Counted from the first letter of the stretch, positions 54,955 through 63,911 are shown. The stretch: DNA of 64,000 nt from Kitasatospora kifunensis (GCF_014203855.1 NZ_JACHJV010000001.1:496001-560000); one strand, 5' to 3'. Notes: generated from the sequence alone by a model not told the origin. Numbers and translations: made by a program.

Positions 54955-55563
54955 CTAGCGCGGCCAGTCGGGTGCGGGGTCCGTGGCAAGGAGGGGGCGC
55001 AGAGAACCCACCAGGGCGCCGATGCAGGTGTCGCGCAGGTCGGTGCGGGTGCAGGTCGGCGTGGTGAGCCAGTCGACGCAGAGCACGCGGACGAAGACCA
55101 GCCAGCTCCTCAGGACGGCCGACACGGTTGCCCGACCGGCGTCGTCGGCGAGCGAGAGCACGTCGAGGAGACGGGCGCGCAGGACGTCCAACTCTTCGGT
55201 GATGACGCTCTGGATCACCAGGTCGCCGGCGAGTGCGCGGTTCGCCGCGAGGACGGTGTTGCGGTTGGCGACGAAGTAGTCGATGTGCACGTCGAGGCCG
55301 GCTGTGAGCTGTTCCAGGAAGTCACCGGCCGGGTGGAGCGGGACCTGTTCCAACAGCTGGTCGGCCGCCTGCCGGTAGAGGGCGGCGAAGAGCTCGCGCT
55401 TGTTGGGAAAGTGACGGTAGAGCAACGCACGTGAGACACCGGCCTGCTCGGCGATGTCTTCCATCAGCACGTCGTCGTACGGGTGCGCGGCGAAGAGCCG
55501 GGCGCCGACGGCGAGGAGCTGGGTGCGGCGCTCGGCCGGGCTGAGTCGTTGGCGGGTAGGCAC
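54955..55563 (-). CDS. TetR-family regulator
   Basis: Regulator of 202 aa. HTH: RRTQLLAVGARLFAAHPYDDV, then EDIAEQAGVSRALLYRHFPNKRELF. A typical C-terminal domain follows, with DFLEQLTAGLDVHIDYFVANRNTVL. GTG 55563 (PTRQRLSPAERR) matches homologue starts; GTG 55584 would add seven residues. No ribosome site is obvious, so it may be leaderless. It is divergent from a DUF4345 gene across a long palindrome. Whether it also controls the downstream synthase is open. Confidence 0.87.
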   Translation of the reverse strand: MPTRQRLSPAERRTQLLAVGARLFAAHPYDDVLMEDIAEQAGVSRALLYRHFPNKRELFAALYRQAADQLLEQVPLHPAGDFLEQLTAGLDVHIDYFVANRNTVLAANRALAGDLVIQSVITEELDVLRARLLDVLSLADDAGRATVSAVLRSWLVFVRVLCVDWLTTPTCTRTDLRDTCIGALVGSLRPLLATDPAPDWPR

Positions 55564-55603
55564 GGGGAGAAGGCTACTTGACACGCGTCCGGGGGTGCGG
55601 GAA

Positions 55604-55631
55604 CTTCTAGTAGACACGTGTCCACTAGAAG
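55604..55631. promoter_or_regulatory. 28-bp near-perfect palindrome, TetR operator
   Basis: Centre GACACGTGTC, arms CTTCTAGT / ACTAGAAG, with only one symmetric pair mismatched. It lies between the divergent TetR and DUF4345 genes, downstream of a TTGACA at 55578-55583 that could be the -35 for the DUF4345 gene. The position is ideal for repression of both genes. Confidence 0.7.
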
Positions 55632-55657
55632 TCGTAGTAGTTGATGGGGGTCGGATC

Positions 55658-56053
55658 ATGGCCAGGGTTCTCCGATGGCTCGTGCTGGTGATGGGGATCG
55701 CGTGCGTGGCGATCGGCCTGTTCCATATGGCGCTCGGGAACGGCGCGGTACCGGGTGAGGGCTCGGCCGGCACGACGGTCGACAGTCTGAACCGGTTCTT
55801 CGGTGCGATCTTCGCGGGGTACGGGCTCGCCTGGCTCTGGGCGGCACGGCAGTCGCCGATCCCGGCAACTGCCGTGCGCGGGCTGGCCGGAGTGTTCCTG
55901 CTGGGTGCGTTCGGACGGCTGCTGTCGATCGCCGTGCACGGGTGGCCACAGTGGTTCCAGGTCGTGTTGACCGCCATCGAACTGGTGATGCCGCCCCTGT
56001 ACTTCTGGCTGGCGGACGCCGACGAGAAGGCCGGCTCGCGTGGAACCACCTGA
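55658..56053 (+). CDS. DUF4345-type membrane protein
   Basis: Four-helix membrane protein of 131 aa: ARVLRWLVLVMGIACVAIGLFHMALG, a conserved NRFFGAIFAGYGLAWLWAARQ, AGVFLLGAFGRLLSIAVHGWPQ, and a last helix IELVMPPLYFWLA. This pattern is that of DUF4345, often found next to TetR genes. Function unknown. ATG 55658 has a G-rich leader (GGGGGTCGG). The longer open frame upstream is antisense to the TetR gene. Confidence 0.78.
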   Translation: MARVLRWLVLVMGIACVAIGLFHMALGNGAVPGEGSAGTTVDSLNRFFGAIFAGYGLAWLWAARQSPIPATAVRGLAGVFLLGAFGRLLSIAVHGWPQWFQVVLTAIELVMPPLYFWLADADEKAGSRGTT

Positions 56054-56216
56054 ACCGGTCCACCCCTGAGCGGGCAGCCTCCAGTGGTCCAGACCTATTG
56101 ACGCCCCATCAGCTCGACCCTACGATTCGGGCAACCCCCACACCCGGCCGCCCCCACACCGGCCCGGTCGGTCGCGCCGACGGGTCGGGCCTGGCCAGAA
56201 GACACCGGGAGCCTCA

Positions 56217-57323
56217 ATGACCCGCCGTATCACCGGGCTTGTCACCCTCGCGCTGGCGGCGGCCTTCGCCGCGCCGGCACCGCTCGCCACCGCCCAGGCG
56301 CAGCCCACCCGGGCACAACCTGTCCCGGCACAGGCCGCCCCGGCGGCGGCCGTGGCGCACCCCGCCGACTCCTGCGCGCTCAATCCCAAGCCCGCCGGCC
56401 CCGTCCTGCAGGGCTACTGGGAGAACTGGGACGGCGCCGCCAACGGCGTGCACCCGGGCCTTGGTTGGATCCCGATCACCGACAGCCGGATCGCCGCCCA
56501 CGGCTACAACGTGGTCAACACGGCCTTCCCGGTCATCCTCTCCGACGGCACCGTGCTCTGGCAGAACGGCATGGACACCACCGTCCAGGTCCCCACTCCG
56601 GCCGAGATCTGCCAGGCCAAGGCGGCTGGGCAGACCGTCCTGCTCTCCATCGGCGGTGCCAACGCCGGGATCGACCTGAGCTCCAGCGCGGCAGCCGACC
56701 GGTTCGTGCAGACCGTGGTGCCGATCCTGAAGGCGAACAACTTCGACGGCATCGACATCGACATCGAGACCGGTCTGGTCGGCAGCGGAGACATCACCCA
56801 ACTCTCCACCTCCCAGGCCAACCTGGAGCGGATCATCGACGGCGTGCTCTCCCAGATGCCACCCGGCTTCGGCCTGACCATGGCCCCCGAGACCGCCTAC
56901 GTCACCGGTGGCAGCGTCACCTACGGCTCGATCTGGGGCGCCTACCTGCCGATCATCAAGAAGTACGCCGACAACGGCCAGCTCTGGTGGCTCAACATGC
57001 AGTACTACAACGGCAGCATGTACGGCTGCTCCGGCGACTCCTACGAGGCCGGCACGGTCCAGGGGTTCACCGCGCAGAGCGACTGCCTCAACCAGGGCCT
57101 GGTGGTGCAGGGCACCACCATCACCGTCCCGTACAGCGAGCAGGTCCCCGGCCTGCCCGCGCAGCCGGGGGCGGGCGGCGGCTACCTGTCACCCGACCTG
57201 GTCGCGCAGGCCTGGAACAACTACAACGGCCGCCTCAAGGGCCTGATGACCTGGTCGATCAACTGGGACGGCTCGCAGGGCTGGACGTTCGGCGACAACG
57301 TCAAGGCTCTGCAGGGTCGGTGA
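56217..57323 (+). CDS. Secreted GH18 chitinase
   Basis: Extracellular glycoside hydrolase of 368 aa degrading chitin. Signal peptide MTRRITGLVTLALAAAFAAP, then a short Ala/Pro/Gln linker. The catalytic barrel starts at VLQGYWENWDG. TVLLSIGGANAG is the SxGG strand. The DxxDxDxE motif is present as FDGIDIDIET with the acid Glu. LWWLNMQYYN and GLMTWSINWDGS complete the site. No carbohydrate-binding domain is attached. ATG 56217, monocistronic. Confidence 0.93.
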   Translation: MTRRITGLVTLALAAAFAAPAPLATAQAQPTRAQPVPAQAAPAAAVAHPADSCALNPKPAGPVLQGYWENWDGAANGVHPGLGWIPITDSRIAAHGYNVVNTAFPVILSDGTVLWQNGMDTTVQVPTPAEICQAKAAGQTVLLSIGGANAGIDLSSSAAADRFVQTVVPILKANNFDGIDIDIETGLVGSGDITQLSTSQANLERIIDGVLSQMPPGFGLTMAPETAYVTGGSVTYGSIWGAYLPIIKKYADNGQLWWLNMQYYNGSMYGCSGDSYEAGTVQGFTAQSDCLNQGLVVQGTTITVPYSEQVPGLPAQPGAGGGYLSPDLVAQAWNNYNGRLKGLMTWSINWDGSQGWTFGDNVKALQGR

Positions 57324-57356
57324 GACAGCGGCAGATAAAACGTCAGACATAGAGGC

Positions 57357-58715
57357 TCAGCGCACTCCGCAGGATGCGAGTGCCTGGGTCTGCGCCGCGC
57401 TGGGCTCGGCGGGGAAGTAGAGGTAGCAGACCCCGCCACTGCCGTTCACCGAACTCCCCTTCGCGTTCGTCCACTTGGTGCGCAGCCAGACGTTCTCGAA
57501 CTGGCGCCGCTGGTAGACCCGTCGCACGGCGTCGTCGGACGGCGAGGCGGGGTCGTTGGCGATCACGTCGCCGTCCGCGGTGAAGCCGACGACCGCCATC
57601 AGGTGCCCGGCGGTGTCGTAGCCCGCGCCGTCGAGTTCGCCCTGCCGGAACGAGACGGAGGTGATCACCGGGATGCCCGCCCGGATCAGCTGCTCGGCGT
57701 CGGTCAGCGAGCTCAGCCGGGTGACGACGCCCTGCAGGTCGGGGTAGGTCGCCGCGTAGGCGGCGTTGAACGGCCAGTTCCCGCAGCCCTGGTACTGGTA
57801 GTCGTAGGTGCCGCGGGCGGCCTGGCAGACCTGCGGGTCGGCGTAGTCGGAGCTGACCCAGGCGAGGTCGGCGGGCGCGGGCTTGCGGCCCCAGTAGGCG
57901 AGGACCATCTGCGAGGAGGTGGGGCTGCACCAGGCCTCGCCGCCGCTGTCGTACTGCGGGTACTGGCCCCGGTGGGTCTCCTGCGAGTAGCGCGGCACGG
58001 GCAGTTCGCCGGCGGCGGGCAGGCCGGGCGCGGTGGGCGGCACCTCGGTGCGCTCGGGGAGGTCGGAGGCCAGCACACCCAGGCGCCAGACGGTGGGGGT
58101 GAGCGTGCTGCCCGGTGTGCGGTGCAGGGTGAGCCGGAGTTCGCAACTGGCCAGGCGCAGACCGCTCGCGGGGGTGTCGATGGCGAGGGTGTCGGTGCGG
58201 ATGCTGCTCTTGCCGTCCTGCTGTCCGTCGACGCTGGTGCGGCGGATGTCCTGGTCGCCGGCGGCCCAACGGCCCATCACGTACCAGGGCGTGCGGGTTC
58301 CGTCGGTGTAGCCGCCGCGCAGCTCGACGGCGAGCCAGGTGCCGGCGGGGGTGTTGGCGTTCCAGGAGACCACGGCCTGCGTTGCCGGGACCGCGAGCGG
58401 GTGCTCGGGCGAGGTCCAGCTCGCCCACTCCCAGGTGCTCTGCGCCCCGGTGTGCGGGTCGAGGTAGTCGACGGTGCCGGCGGCCCTCTCCAGCCGGACG
58501 CCCGCCCGCCCGTCGCCCGCGACGCCGGTTCCCTGCGCGGTGCCGGCGGCCCAGTCGGCGGCGGTGGTCCAGGCCTGGTACTCGACGGGTCCTGTCACCT
58601 GCGCCGCCGGCCGGCTCGGGGCGGTGACGGCCAGCGCCCGGGGCGCGACGGCGGCCGCGGTGACGGCGGCGGAGGCGGCGGCCAGCAGGGAGCGGCGGGT
58701 GGTGTGATTGGGCAC
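57357..58715 (-). CDS. Secreted C39-like cysteine peptidase
   Basis: Exported protein of 452 aa with a Tat-like signal (TTRRSLLAAASAAVTAAAVA). Residues about 40-230 form a beta-rich domain of unknown role (VEYQAWTTAADWAAG ... LRLTLHRTPGSTLTP). The C-terminal half is a C39-like protease: LPVPRYSQETHRGQYPQY, the nucleophile Cys in GGEAWCSPTSSQMVLAYWG, the His in GAGYDTAGHLMAVVGF, and the Asp in VIANDPAS. It lacks the ABC transporter parts of bacteriocin exporters. A same-strand frame at 57343-58725 is a shadow. Confidence 0.85.
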   Translation of the reverse strand: MPNHTTRRSLLAAASAAVTAAAVAPRALAVTAPSRPAAQVTGPVEYQAWTTAADWAAGTAQGTGVAGDGRAGVRLERAAGTVDYLDPHTGAQSTWEWASWTSPEHPLAVPATQAVVSWNANTPAGTWLAVELRGGYTDGTRTPWYVMGRWAAGDQDIRRTSVDGQQDGKSSIRTDTLAIDTPASGLRLASCELRLTLHRTPGSTLTPTVWRLGVLASDLPERTEVPPTAPGLPAAGELPVPRYSQETHRGQYPQYDSGGEAWCSPTSSQMVLAYWGRKPAPADLAWVSSDYADPQVCQAARGTYDYQYQGCGNWPFNAAYAATYPDLQGVVTRLSSLTDAEQLIRAGIPVITSVSFRQGELDGAGYDTAGHLMAVVGFTADGDVIANDPASPSDDAVRRVYQRRQFENVWLRTKWTNAKGSSVNGSGGVCYLYFPAEPSAAQTQALASCGVR

Positions 58716-58831
58716 GCCCTCCCAACGTCGGCCACCGGGGCGCGGTTACGGTCCACTGCGCCGACCAGGGGCCGGGCAGGACCGGTCAGGGGCCGGGCAG
58801 GGACCCAGAGGAGGGCCGGAGGGGGCCTCGG

Positions 58832-59284
58832 TCACCCGGGGAAGACCTGGCCCAGCAGCCGCTGGAAGGTGACGCGGTCCGCCTCGTCGAGTTGCTCCAG
58901 GCCGGTGAGGCTGGACATCAGCTCGGCGCGGATCTGCCGCACGGTCCGCTCGCCCTCCTCGGTGAGCAGCACGTTCTTGATCCGCCGGTCGGCCGGGTCC
59001 ACCTCGCGGCGGACCAGTTCACGGGCCTCCAGGCGGTCGACGATGCCGGTGACGTTGGAGGCGTCGCAGGCGAGCAGGTCGGCCAGGGTGCGCATGGGAC
59101 GGGGCTCGCGCAGCAGGCTGAGCGTCTTGCCCTGCATGAGGGTGAGGCCACGTTCGGCCGCCAGCGCGGCGAAGTGCCGGTAGTAGGCGGCCGCGGCCCG
59201 GGCGACCTGGTCCATCAGCTCGACCGGCGTGGGCGCGGCGGCCTCGGGGGCAACGTCAGCAGGTGGCATGGCGGACTGGGTCAT
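58832..59284 (-). CDS. MarR-family regulator
   Basis: Winged-helix regulator of 150 aa: AAAYYRHFAALAAERGLTLMQ, LLREPRPMRTLADLLACDASNVTGIVDRLEARELVRREVDPADRRIKNVLLTEEGE (in parts). ATG 59284 is chosen on family length; ATG 59314 is possible, and no clear ribosome site helps. It is divergent from an MFS exporter, which it very likely represses until a ligand binds. Confidence 0.88.
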   Translation of the reverse strand: MTQSAMPPADVAPEAAAPTPVELMDQVARAAAAYYRHFAALAAERGLTLMQGKTLSLLREPRPMRTLADLLACDASNVTGIVDRLEARELVRREVDPADRRIKNVLLTEEGERTVRQIRAELMSSLTGLEQLDEADRVTFQRLLGQVFPG

Positions 59285-59307
59285 GCGTCGAGTGTAGGCG
59301 AGATTGG

Positions 59308-59354
59308 TTGACATCCTCAATCTTTCAGGTCTACCTTCAATGCATTGCTTGAAG
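59308..59354. promoter_or_regulatory. Exporter promoter with MarR operator
   Basis: TTGACA at 59308-59313 and TACCTT 18 nt further form a plus-strand promoter. Overlapping its downstream edge is the dyad CTTCAA-N8-TTGAAG (59335-59354), with a related TTGA/TCAA pattern around it. AT content is high relative to the flanks. Confidence 0.55.
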
Positions 59355-59439
59355 ACATCAACCTTGTAGGCGGCAACCGTCCTGGTCCCGCCCACCGCCT
59401 TCGAGCCCCTTCAAGCCCCCTCCGAAAGGACCACCCCCC

Positions 59440-60927
59440 ATGAGCCACGCCATCGCCACCACCAGACAGCGCGGCAGCACGCCGCTGATCCTGGCACTGG
59501 GCCTGGCCGCGATGGTCGTCGCCATGGCGCAGACCCAGGTCGTCCCGATCCTCGCCCTGCTGCAGAAGCAGCTGCACACCGGTGCCGCCGGCGTCAGCTG
59601 GGTGACCACCGCCGCGCTGCTCTCGGCCGCCGTCTTCACCCCGCTGCTGGGCCGGGTCGGCGACCAGTTCGGCAAGAAGCGCACGCTGCTCGCCGTCCTC
59701 GCGGTGATGGTGGTCGGCTCGGTGATCGCCGCGACCACCACCTCGCTGGCGCTGCTGATCATCGGCCGGGTGCTCCAGGGCTCCGCCACCGCGATCTTCC
59801 CGCTCGCCCTCTCCGTGATCCGCGACGAGGTGCCGCAGGAGAAGCTGCACGGCGCGATGGCACTGGTCAGCGGCACGCTGGCGTTCGGCAGCGGCCTCTC
59901 GCTGGTGGCCACCGGGCTGCTCACCCAGGGCACGCACCCCAACTACCACCTGGTCTTCTGGTTCTCCACCGCGCTGACCGTGCTCGCACTGGCGGCCGTC
60001 GCCGTCGTGGTCCCGCACGGCGGCTCGCCCACCGGGGGCCGGGTGGACGTGCTGGGCGCGCTCACCCTGGCCGTCTTCCTGGTCCTGCTGCTGCTCGGCA
60101 TCTCGCAGGGCCACGAGTGGGGCTGGTCCTCCGCACGCACGCTGGGCTCGCTGGCCGGTTCCGCCGTCTTCGCCGCGCTCTGGGTGCTGGTCGAGCGGCG
60201 GGTGCGCAACCCGCTGGTGGACATGCGGATGTTCGTCCACCGCCAGGTGCTCTTCACCAACCTGACCGGGCTCTTCGTCGGCTTCGCCTCGTTCGCCCAG
60301 TTCATCGGCATCTCCTACCTGGTCCAGATGCCGGGCCGGCTGACCGGCTACGGCTTCACCGCCTCGGTGCTGCGCGCCTCCGTCGAGTACCTGCTGCCCA
60401 GCGCCCTGATCGCGCTGGCCGCGGCCCCGGTCGGCGGCCTGCTGGTGCGCCGGATCGGCGCCCGCGCAACCCTGGCAGTCGGCGCGCTGATCGGCGTGGC
60501 GGGCTTCGCCTGGCTGGCCTTCGGGCACGGCGCCGAGGGCTCGGTGATCACGGCGGGCATGCTCACCGGCATCGCGATCTCCTTCGGCTACGCCGCGATG
60601 CCCGCGCTGATCGCGGCCAGCGTGCCGCTGGAGCAGACTGGCATCGCCAACGGAATCAACTCCATCTCGCGCTCGGTCGGCAGCTCGATCGCCAGCGCGG
60701 TGGTGACCTCGCTGCTCGCCTCCAAGACGGTCAGCTACGCCGCGCTCGGCGGCGCCGCGCTGCCCGCGGAGAGCCAGTTCACCCTCAGCTTCGTGATCGC
60801 CGCCGTTGCCCTGCTGCTGGCCGCCGTGGTCGCGATGGTGGGGCTCAGCAAGCACCACCGGCCGCTCACCGTGGCGGCCGCCGCACCGGCCGAGGCCCAG
60901 GCCGAGGCCGTCCCCAGCAACTCCTGA
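59440..60927 (+). CDS. MFS drug exporter, DHA2 (EmrB/QacA) type
   Basis: Proton-driven efflux pump of 495 aa with 12-14 helices. Motif A-like GRVGDQFGKKRTLLAVLAV follows helix 2; VSWVTTAALLSAAVFTPLLG and GRVLQGSATAIFPLALSVI are typical of the DHA2 branch. GIANGINSISRSVGSSIASAVVTSLL is the late-helix motif. A cytosolic tail rich in Ala/Glu ends the protein. It is divergent from MarR and 36 bp upstream of the DJ-1/aldehyde dehydrogenase fusion, with which it is probably co-transcribed. Confidence 0.92.
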   Translation: MSHAIATTRQRGSTPLILALGLAAMVVAMAQTQVVPILALLQKQLHTGAAGVSWVTTAALLSAAVFTPLLGRVGDQFGKKRTLLAVLAVMVVGSVIAATTTSLALLIIGRVLQGSATAIFPLALSVIRDEVPQEKLHGAMALVSGTLAFGSGLSLVATGLLTQGTHPNYHLVFWFSTALTVLALAAVAVVVPHGGSPTGGRVDVLGALTLAVFLVLLLLGISQGHEWGWSSARTLGSLAGSAVFAALWVLVERRVRNPLVDMRMFVHRQVLFTNLTGLFVGFASFAQFIGISYLVQMPGRLTGYGFTASVLRASVEYLLPSALIALAAAPVGGLLVRRIGARATLAVGALIGVAGFAWLAFGHGAEGSVITAGMLTGIAISFGYAAMPALIAASVPLEQTGIANGINSISRSVGSSIASAVVTSLLASKTVSYAALGGAALPAESQFTLSFVIAAVALLLAAVVAMVGLSKHHRPLTVAAAAPAEAQAEAVPSNS

Positions 60928-60963
60928 TCACCCCGCAACTCCTTGCCAATCTGGAGCACCACC

Positions 60964-62976
60964 ATGACTTCCGCCCTCTTCGTCGTCACCGGCGCCGCCC
61001 AGTGGACCCTCGCCGACGGCACCGCGCACCCCACCGGCTTCTGGGCCGAGGAGCTCGCCGAACCGCACCGGATCTTCACCGAGGCGGGCTTCGAGATCAC
61101 CATCGCCACCCCCGGCGGCGTCGCCGCCCCCGTCGACCAGGGCAGCCTGAGCGCCGCGGCCAACGGCGGCGCCGCGGGCGGAGGTCAGGAGAAGGCCGAG
61201 TGGCTCGCCACCTACCTGGAGGCCATCCGCGCGGACCTGGAGCACCCCGCGAACCTGGCGGAGCTCGACCCGCAGGCGTACGACCTGGTCTTCTACCCGG
61301 GTGGCCACGGCCCGATGGAGGACCTCGCCGTGGACGAGGCCTCCGGTCGGCTGCTCACCCGGGCACTGGACTCGGGCAAGCCGCTGGGCGTGGTCTGCCA
61401 CGCCCCCGCCGCGCTGCTCGCCGCCCGCCGTGAGGACGGCAGCTGGCCCTTCGCCGGCTACCGGATGACCGCCTTCAGCAACGCCGAGGAGCAGGCGGTG
61501 GGCCTGGCCGCCGGCGCCAAGTGGCTGGTCCAGGACCGCCTGGTCGAGCTGGGCGCCGACTTCGTGGAGGCCGCGCCGTTCACGCCGCACACCGTGATCG
61601 ACCGCAACCTCTACACCGGCCAGAACCCGGGCTCCTCGGCCGAGTTGGCTCGCACCCTGGTCGCCGCCGTGGCCACCGACCCGGCCACCGTGGTGGCGCG
61701 CCTGCGTGCCACCTTCGCCACCGGCCGGACCAGGACGCTCAGTTGGCGGCTCGCCCAGCTCGGTGCGCTGCGCGCGCTGCTCACCGAGCAGTCCGAGGCC
61801 CTGCTGGCCGCGCTCCACGCCGACCTGGGCAAGAGCGCGACCGAGGCCTACCGCGGCGAGGTCGGCTTCACGCTGAACGAAATCGACCACACCGTGGAGC
61901 ACTTGGAGCAGTGGCTGCGCCCGCGGTCGGCCGCCGTCCCCGGCGCCTTCCTGCCCGCCGAGGCCCAGGTGGTGCGTGACCCGCTCGGCGTGGTGCTGAT
62001 CATCGCGCCGTGGAACTACCCGCTGCAGCTGGCCCTCGCCCCGCTGGTGGGCGCCCTCGCGGCGGGCAACACCGCCGTGGTCAAGCCCAGCGAGCTCACC
62101 CCGGCGACCTCCGCGGCGATCGCCCGCCTGCTGCCGCGCTACCTGGACCGGGAGGCCGTGGCCGTGCTGGAGGGCGGCGTGCCGGAGACCACCGCACTCC
62201 TGGAGCAGCGCTTCGACCACATCTTCTACACCGGCAACGGCCAGGTCGGCCGGATCGTCATGACGGCCGCCGCCAAGCACCTGACCCCGGTCACCCTGGA
62301 ACTCGGCGGCAAGAGCCCCGTGGTGGTCGAGCCCGGCGCCGATCTCGCGGTCACCGCCCAGCGGGTGGCGCGCGGCAAGTTCCAGAACGCCGGGCAGACC
62401 TGCGTGGCCCCCGACTACATCCTCGCCATCGGCGACACCGCCACCGCACTGGAGGCGCACCTGACCGAGGCCGTGCAGGCGCTGTACGGGGCGGACCCGG
62501 CCGACAGCCCGGAGTACGGACGGATCGTCAACGAGCGCCACCACGACCGGCTCACCGCCCTGCTCGGCGACGGCCGGACCGTCACCGGCGGCGGCCACGA
62601 CCGCGCCGAGCGCTACCTCGCGCCGACCGTGCTGGCCGAGGTCTCCCCCGAGGCGCCCGTGATGCAGTCGGAGATCTTCGGCCCGATCCTGCCGATCATC
62701 GCCGTACCCGACCTGGATGCCGCGATCGCCTTCATCAACGAGCGCGACAAGCCGCTCGCGCTGTACGCCTTCACCGAGTCGGAGCAGACCAAGCAGCGGC
62801 TGGCGGCCGAGACCTCCTCGGGCGGCCTCGTCTTCGGCCTCACGGTCTCCCACCTGGCCGTGCCCGAGCTGCCGTTCGGCGGCGTGGGCGAGAGCGGGAT
62901 GGGCCGCTACCACGGCGAGTACTCGATCGACACGTTCAGCCACGCCAAGGCCGTCTTCGACAAGCCCCTCGGCTGA
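60964..62976 (+). CDS. DJ-1/PfpI - aldehyde dehydrogenase fusion enzyme
   Basis: Single open frame of 670 aa combining two enzymes. Residues 1 to about 225 are a DJ-1/PfpI (Hsp31-like) domain: LFVVTGAAQW, FYPGGHGPMEDL, and nucleophile Cys145 in GVVCHAPAALL; such proteins can be glyoxalase III. Residues about 235-670 are an NAD(P) aldehyde dehydrogenase: IIAPWNYPLQLALAPLVGAL, FYTGNGQVGR, Glu446 in LELGGKSP, catalytic Cys480 in NAGQTCVAPDY, EIFGPILPI. Both active sites are intact. GGAG precedes ATG 60964. The MarR/MFS context suggests a response to reactive carbonyls or a xenobiotic. Confidence 0.88.
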   Translation: MTSALFVVTGAAQWTLADGTAHPTGFWAEELAEPHRIFTEAGFEITIATPGGVAAPVDQGSLSAAANGGAAGGGQEKAEWLATYLEAIRADLEHPANLAELDPQAYDLVFYPGGHGPMEDLAVDEASGRLLTRALDSGKPLGVVCHAPAALLAARREDGSWPFAGYRMTAFSNAEEQAVGLAAGAKWLVQDRLVELGADFVEAAPFTPHTVIDRNLYTGQNPGSSAELARTLVAAVATDPATVVARLRATFATGRTRTLSWRLAQLGALRALLTEQSEALLAALHADLGKSATEAYRGEVGFTLNEIDHTVEHLEQWLRPRSAAVPGAFLPAEAQVVRDPLGVVLIIAPWNYPLQLALAPLVGALAAGNTAVVKPSELTPATSAAIARLLPRYLDREAVAVLEGGVPETTALLEQRFDHIFYTGNGQVGRIVMTAAAKHLTPVTLELGGKSPVVVEPGADLAVTAQRVARGKFQNAGQTCVAPDYILAIGDTATALEAHLTEAVQALYGADPADSPEYGRIVNERHHDRLTALLGDGRTVTGGGHDRAERYLAPTVLAEVSPEAPVMQSEIFGPILPIIAVPDLDAAIAFINERDKPLALYAFTESEQTKQRLAAETSSGGLVFGLTVSHLAVPELPFGGVGESGMGRYHGEYSIDTFSHAKAVFDKPLG

Positions 62977-63058
62977 CCCGGCGGTTGGCCGCAGCGTACG
63001 TCGAACCGCCGACAGCGATACTGCGGCGGCTGCACTGCGGCGGCTGCGAGAAGATACC

Positions 63059-63088
63059 GGTCCCCGGTCGAGCGATCGGCCGGGGACC
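63059..63088 (+). other. 13-bp hairpin with GCGA tetraloop
   Basis: Arms 63059-63071 and 63076-63088 closed by a GNRA-type GCGA loop, one G-U pair. It lies 83 nt after the fusion gene stop and 12 nt before the next ribosome site. It may reduce read-through or be a stable leader element. Confidence 0.5.
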
Positions 63089-63113
63089 ACCAACCCTCAA
63101 GGAAGGCAAACCG

Positions 63114-63911
63114 ATGAGCACACCGCACCGATCGGACCAGGACCCGGCCGCCGTCGACCACCCCGCGGCCGTCGCGGCGCAGACCGCCCGCTTCGTCAGC
63201 GTGGTCAAGGGCGCCGACCTGGCCACCCCGGTACCGTCCTGTCCCGAGTGGACGCTGGCCGACCTGCTCCAGCACACCGGCAGCGTCCACCGCTGGTTCT
63301 CCGTGCTGCTGCACCAGCGCCTCCAGGAGCGGCCGACCAGCCGGGACGTCGACCTGCAGCTGCCGGCCCAACCCGAGGGCTACGTCGACTGGTTGGCCGC
63401 GAGCGCGGAGGTGGCCGCCGAGGCCTTCACCGCCACCGCCGGCGACACCCCGATGTGGGCGTGGGGCGCCGACCAGCACGCCCGGTTCTGGGCTCGCCGG
63501 ATGCTGTTCGAGACCCTGGTCCACCGGGTGGACGCGGAGCTCGCGTTGGGCATCCGATCGGAGATCGACACTGCGCTCGCGGTGGACGGTGTGGACGAGT
63601 TCCTGGTGAACCTGCCCTTCGCCTCCTTCTTCGCCCCCAAGACCGCGAACCTGCGCGGCAGCGACCGGTCCATCCGGTTCAGCTGCACCGACGCGGACCG
63701 CGACTGGCTGGTGCGCCTGCGCCCCGACGGCTTCGGCCTGGAGGCGAACGACGCCGGCGCCACGGACTCGCCCGCCGACGCGACCGTGCGCGGCAGCGCC
63801 GCGGACCTGCTGCTGCTCGCGTACGGCCGCCTGGACCGCGCGGACAAGCGCTTCGAGGTTCACGGGGACCAGGAGCTGCTCGCGCACTGGTTCACCAACT
63901 CCGCGTTCTGA
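63114..63911 (+). CDS. Maleylpyruvate-isomerase-type mycothiol-dependent enzyme
   Basis: Protein of 265 aa of the actinobacterial family with an N-terminal DinB-like metal/mycothiol domain. PVPSCPEWTLADLLQHTGSVHRWF carries the first His ligands, and RRMLFETLVHRVDAELALG the distal His. The C-terminal MDMPI-C-type domain follows (VDGVDEFLVNLPFASFF ... VRGSAADLLLLAYGR). The exact reaction is not predictable; relatives isomerise or conjugate electrophiles with mycothiol. GGAAGG lies before ATG 63114. It may share the detoxification role of the preceding genes. Confidence 0.85.
   Translation: MSTPHRSDQDPAAVDHPAAVAAQTARFVSVVKGADLATPVPSCPEWTLADLLQHTGSVHRWFSVLLHQRLQERPTSRDVDLQLPAQPEGYVDWLAASAEVAAEAFTATAGDTPMWAWGADQHARFWARRMLFETLVHRVDAELALGIRSEIDTALAVDGVDEFLVNLPFASFFAPKTANLRGSDRSIRFSCTDADRDWLVRLRPDGFGLEANDAGATDSPADATVRGSAADLLLLAYGRLDRADKRFEVHGDQELLAHWFTNSAF

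Noticed and set aside
57343..58725. 460-codon frame on the same strand as the C39-like peptidase
   Set aside because: Out-of-frame Arg/Gly/Ala-rich translation; the 57357-58715 frame carries the signal peptide and protease motifs.
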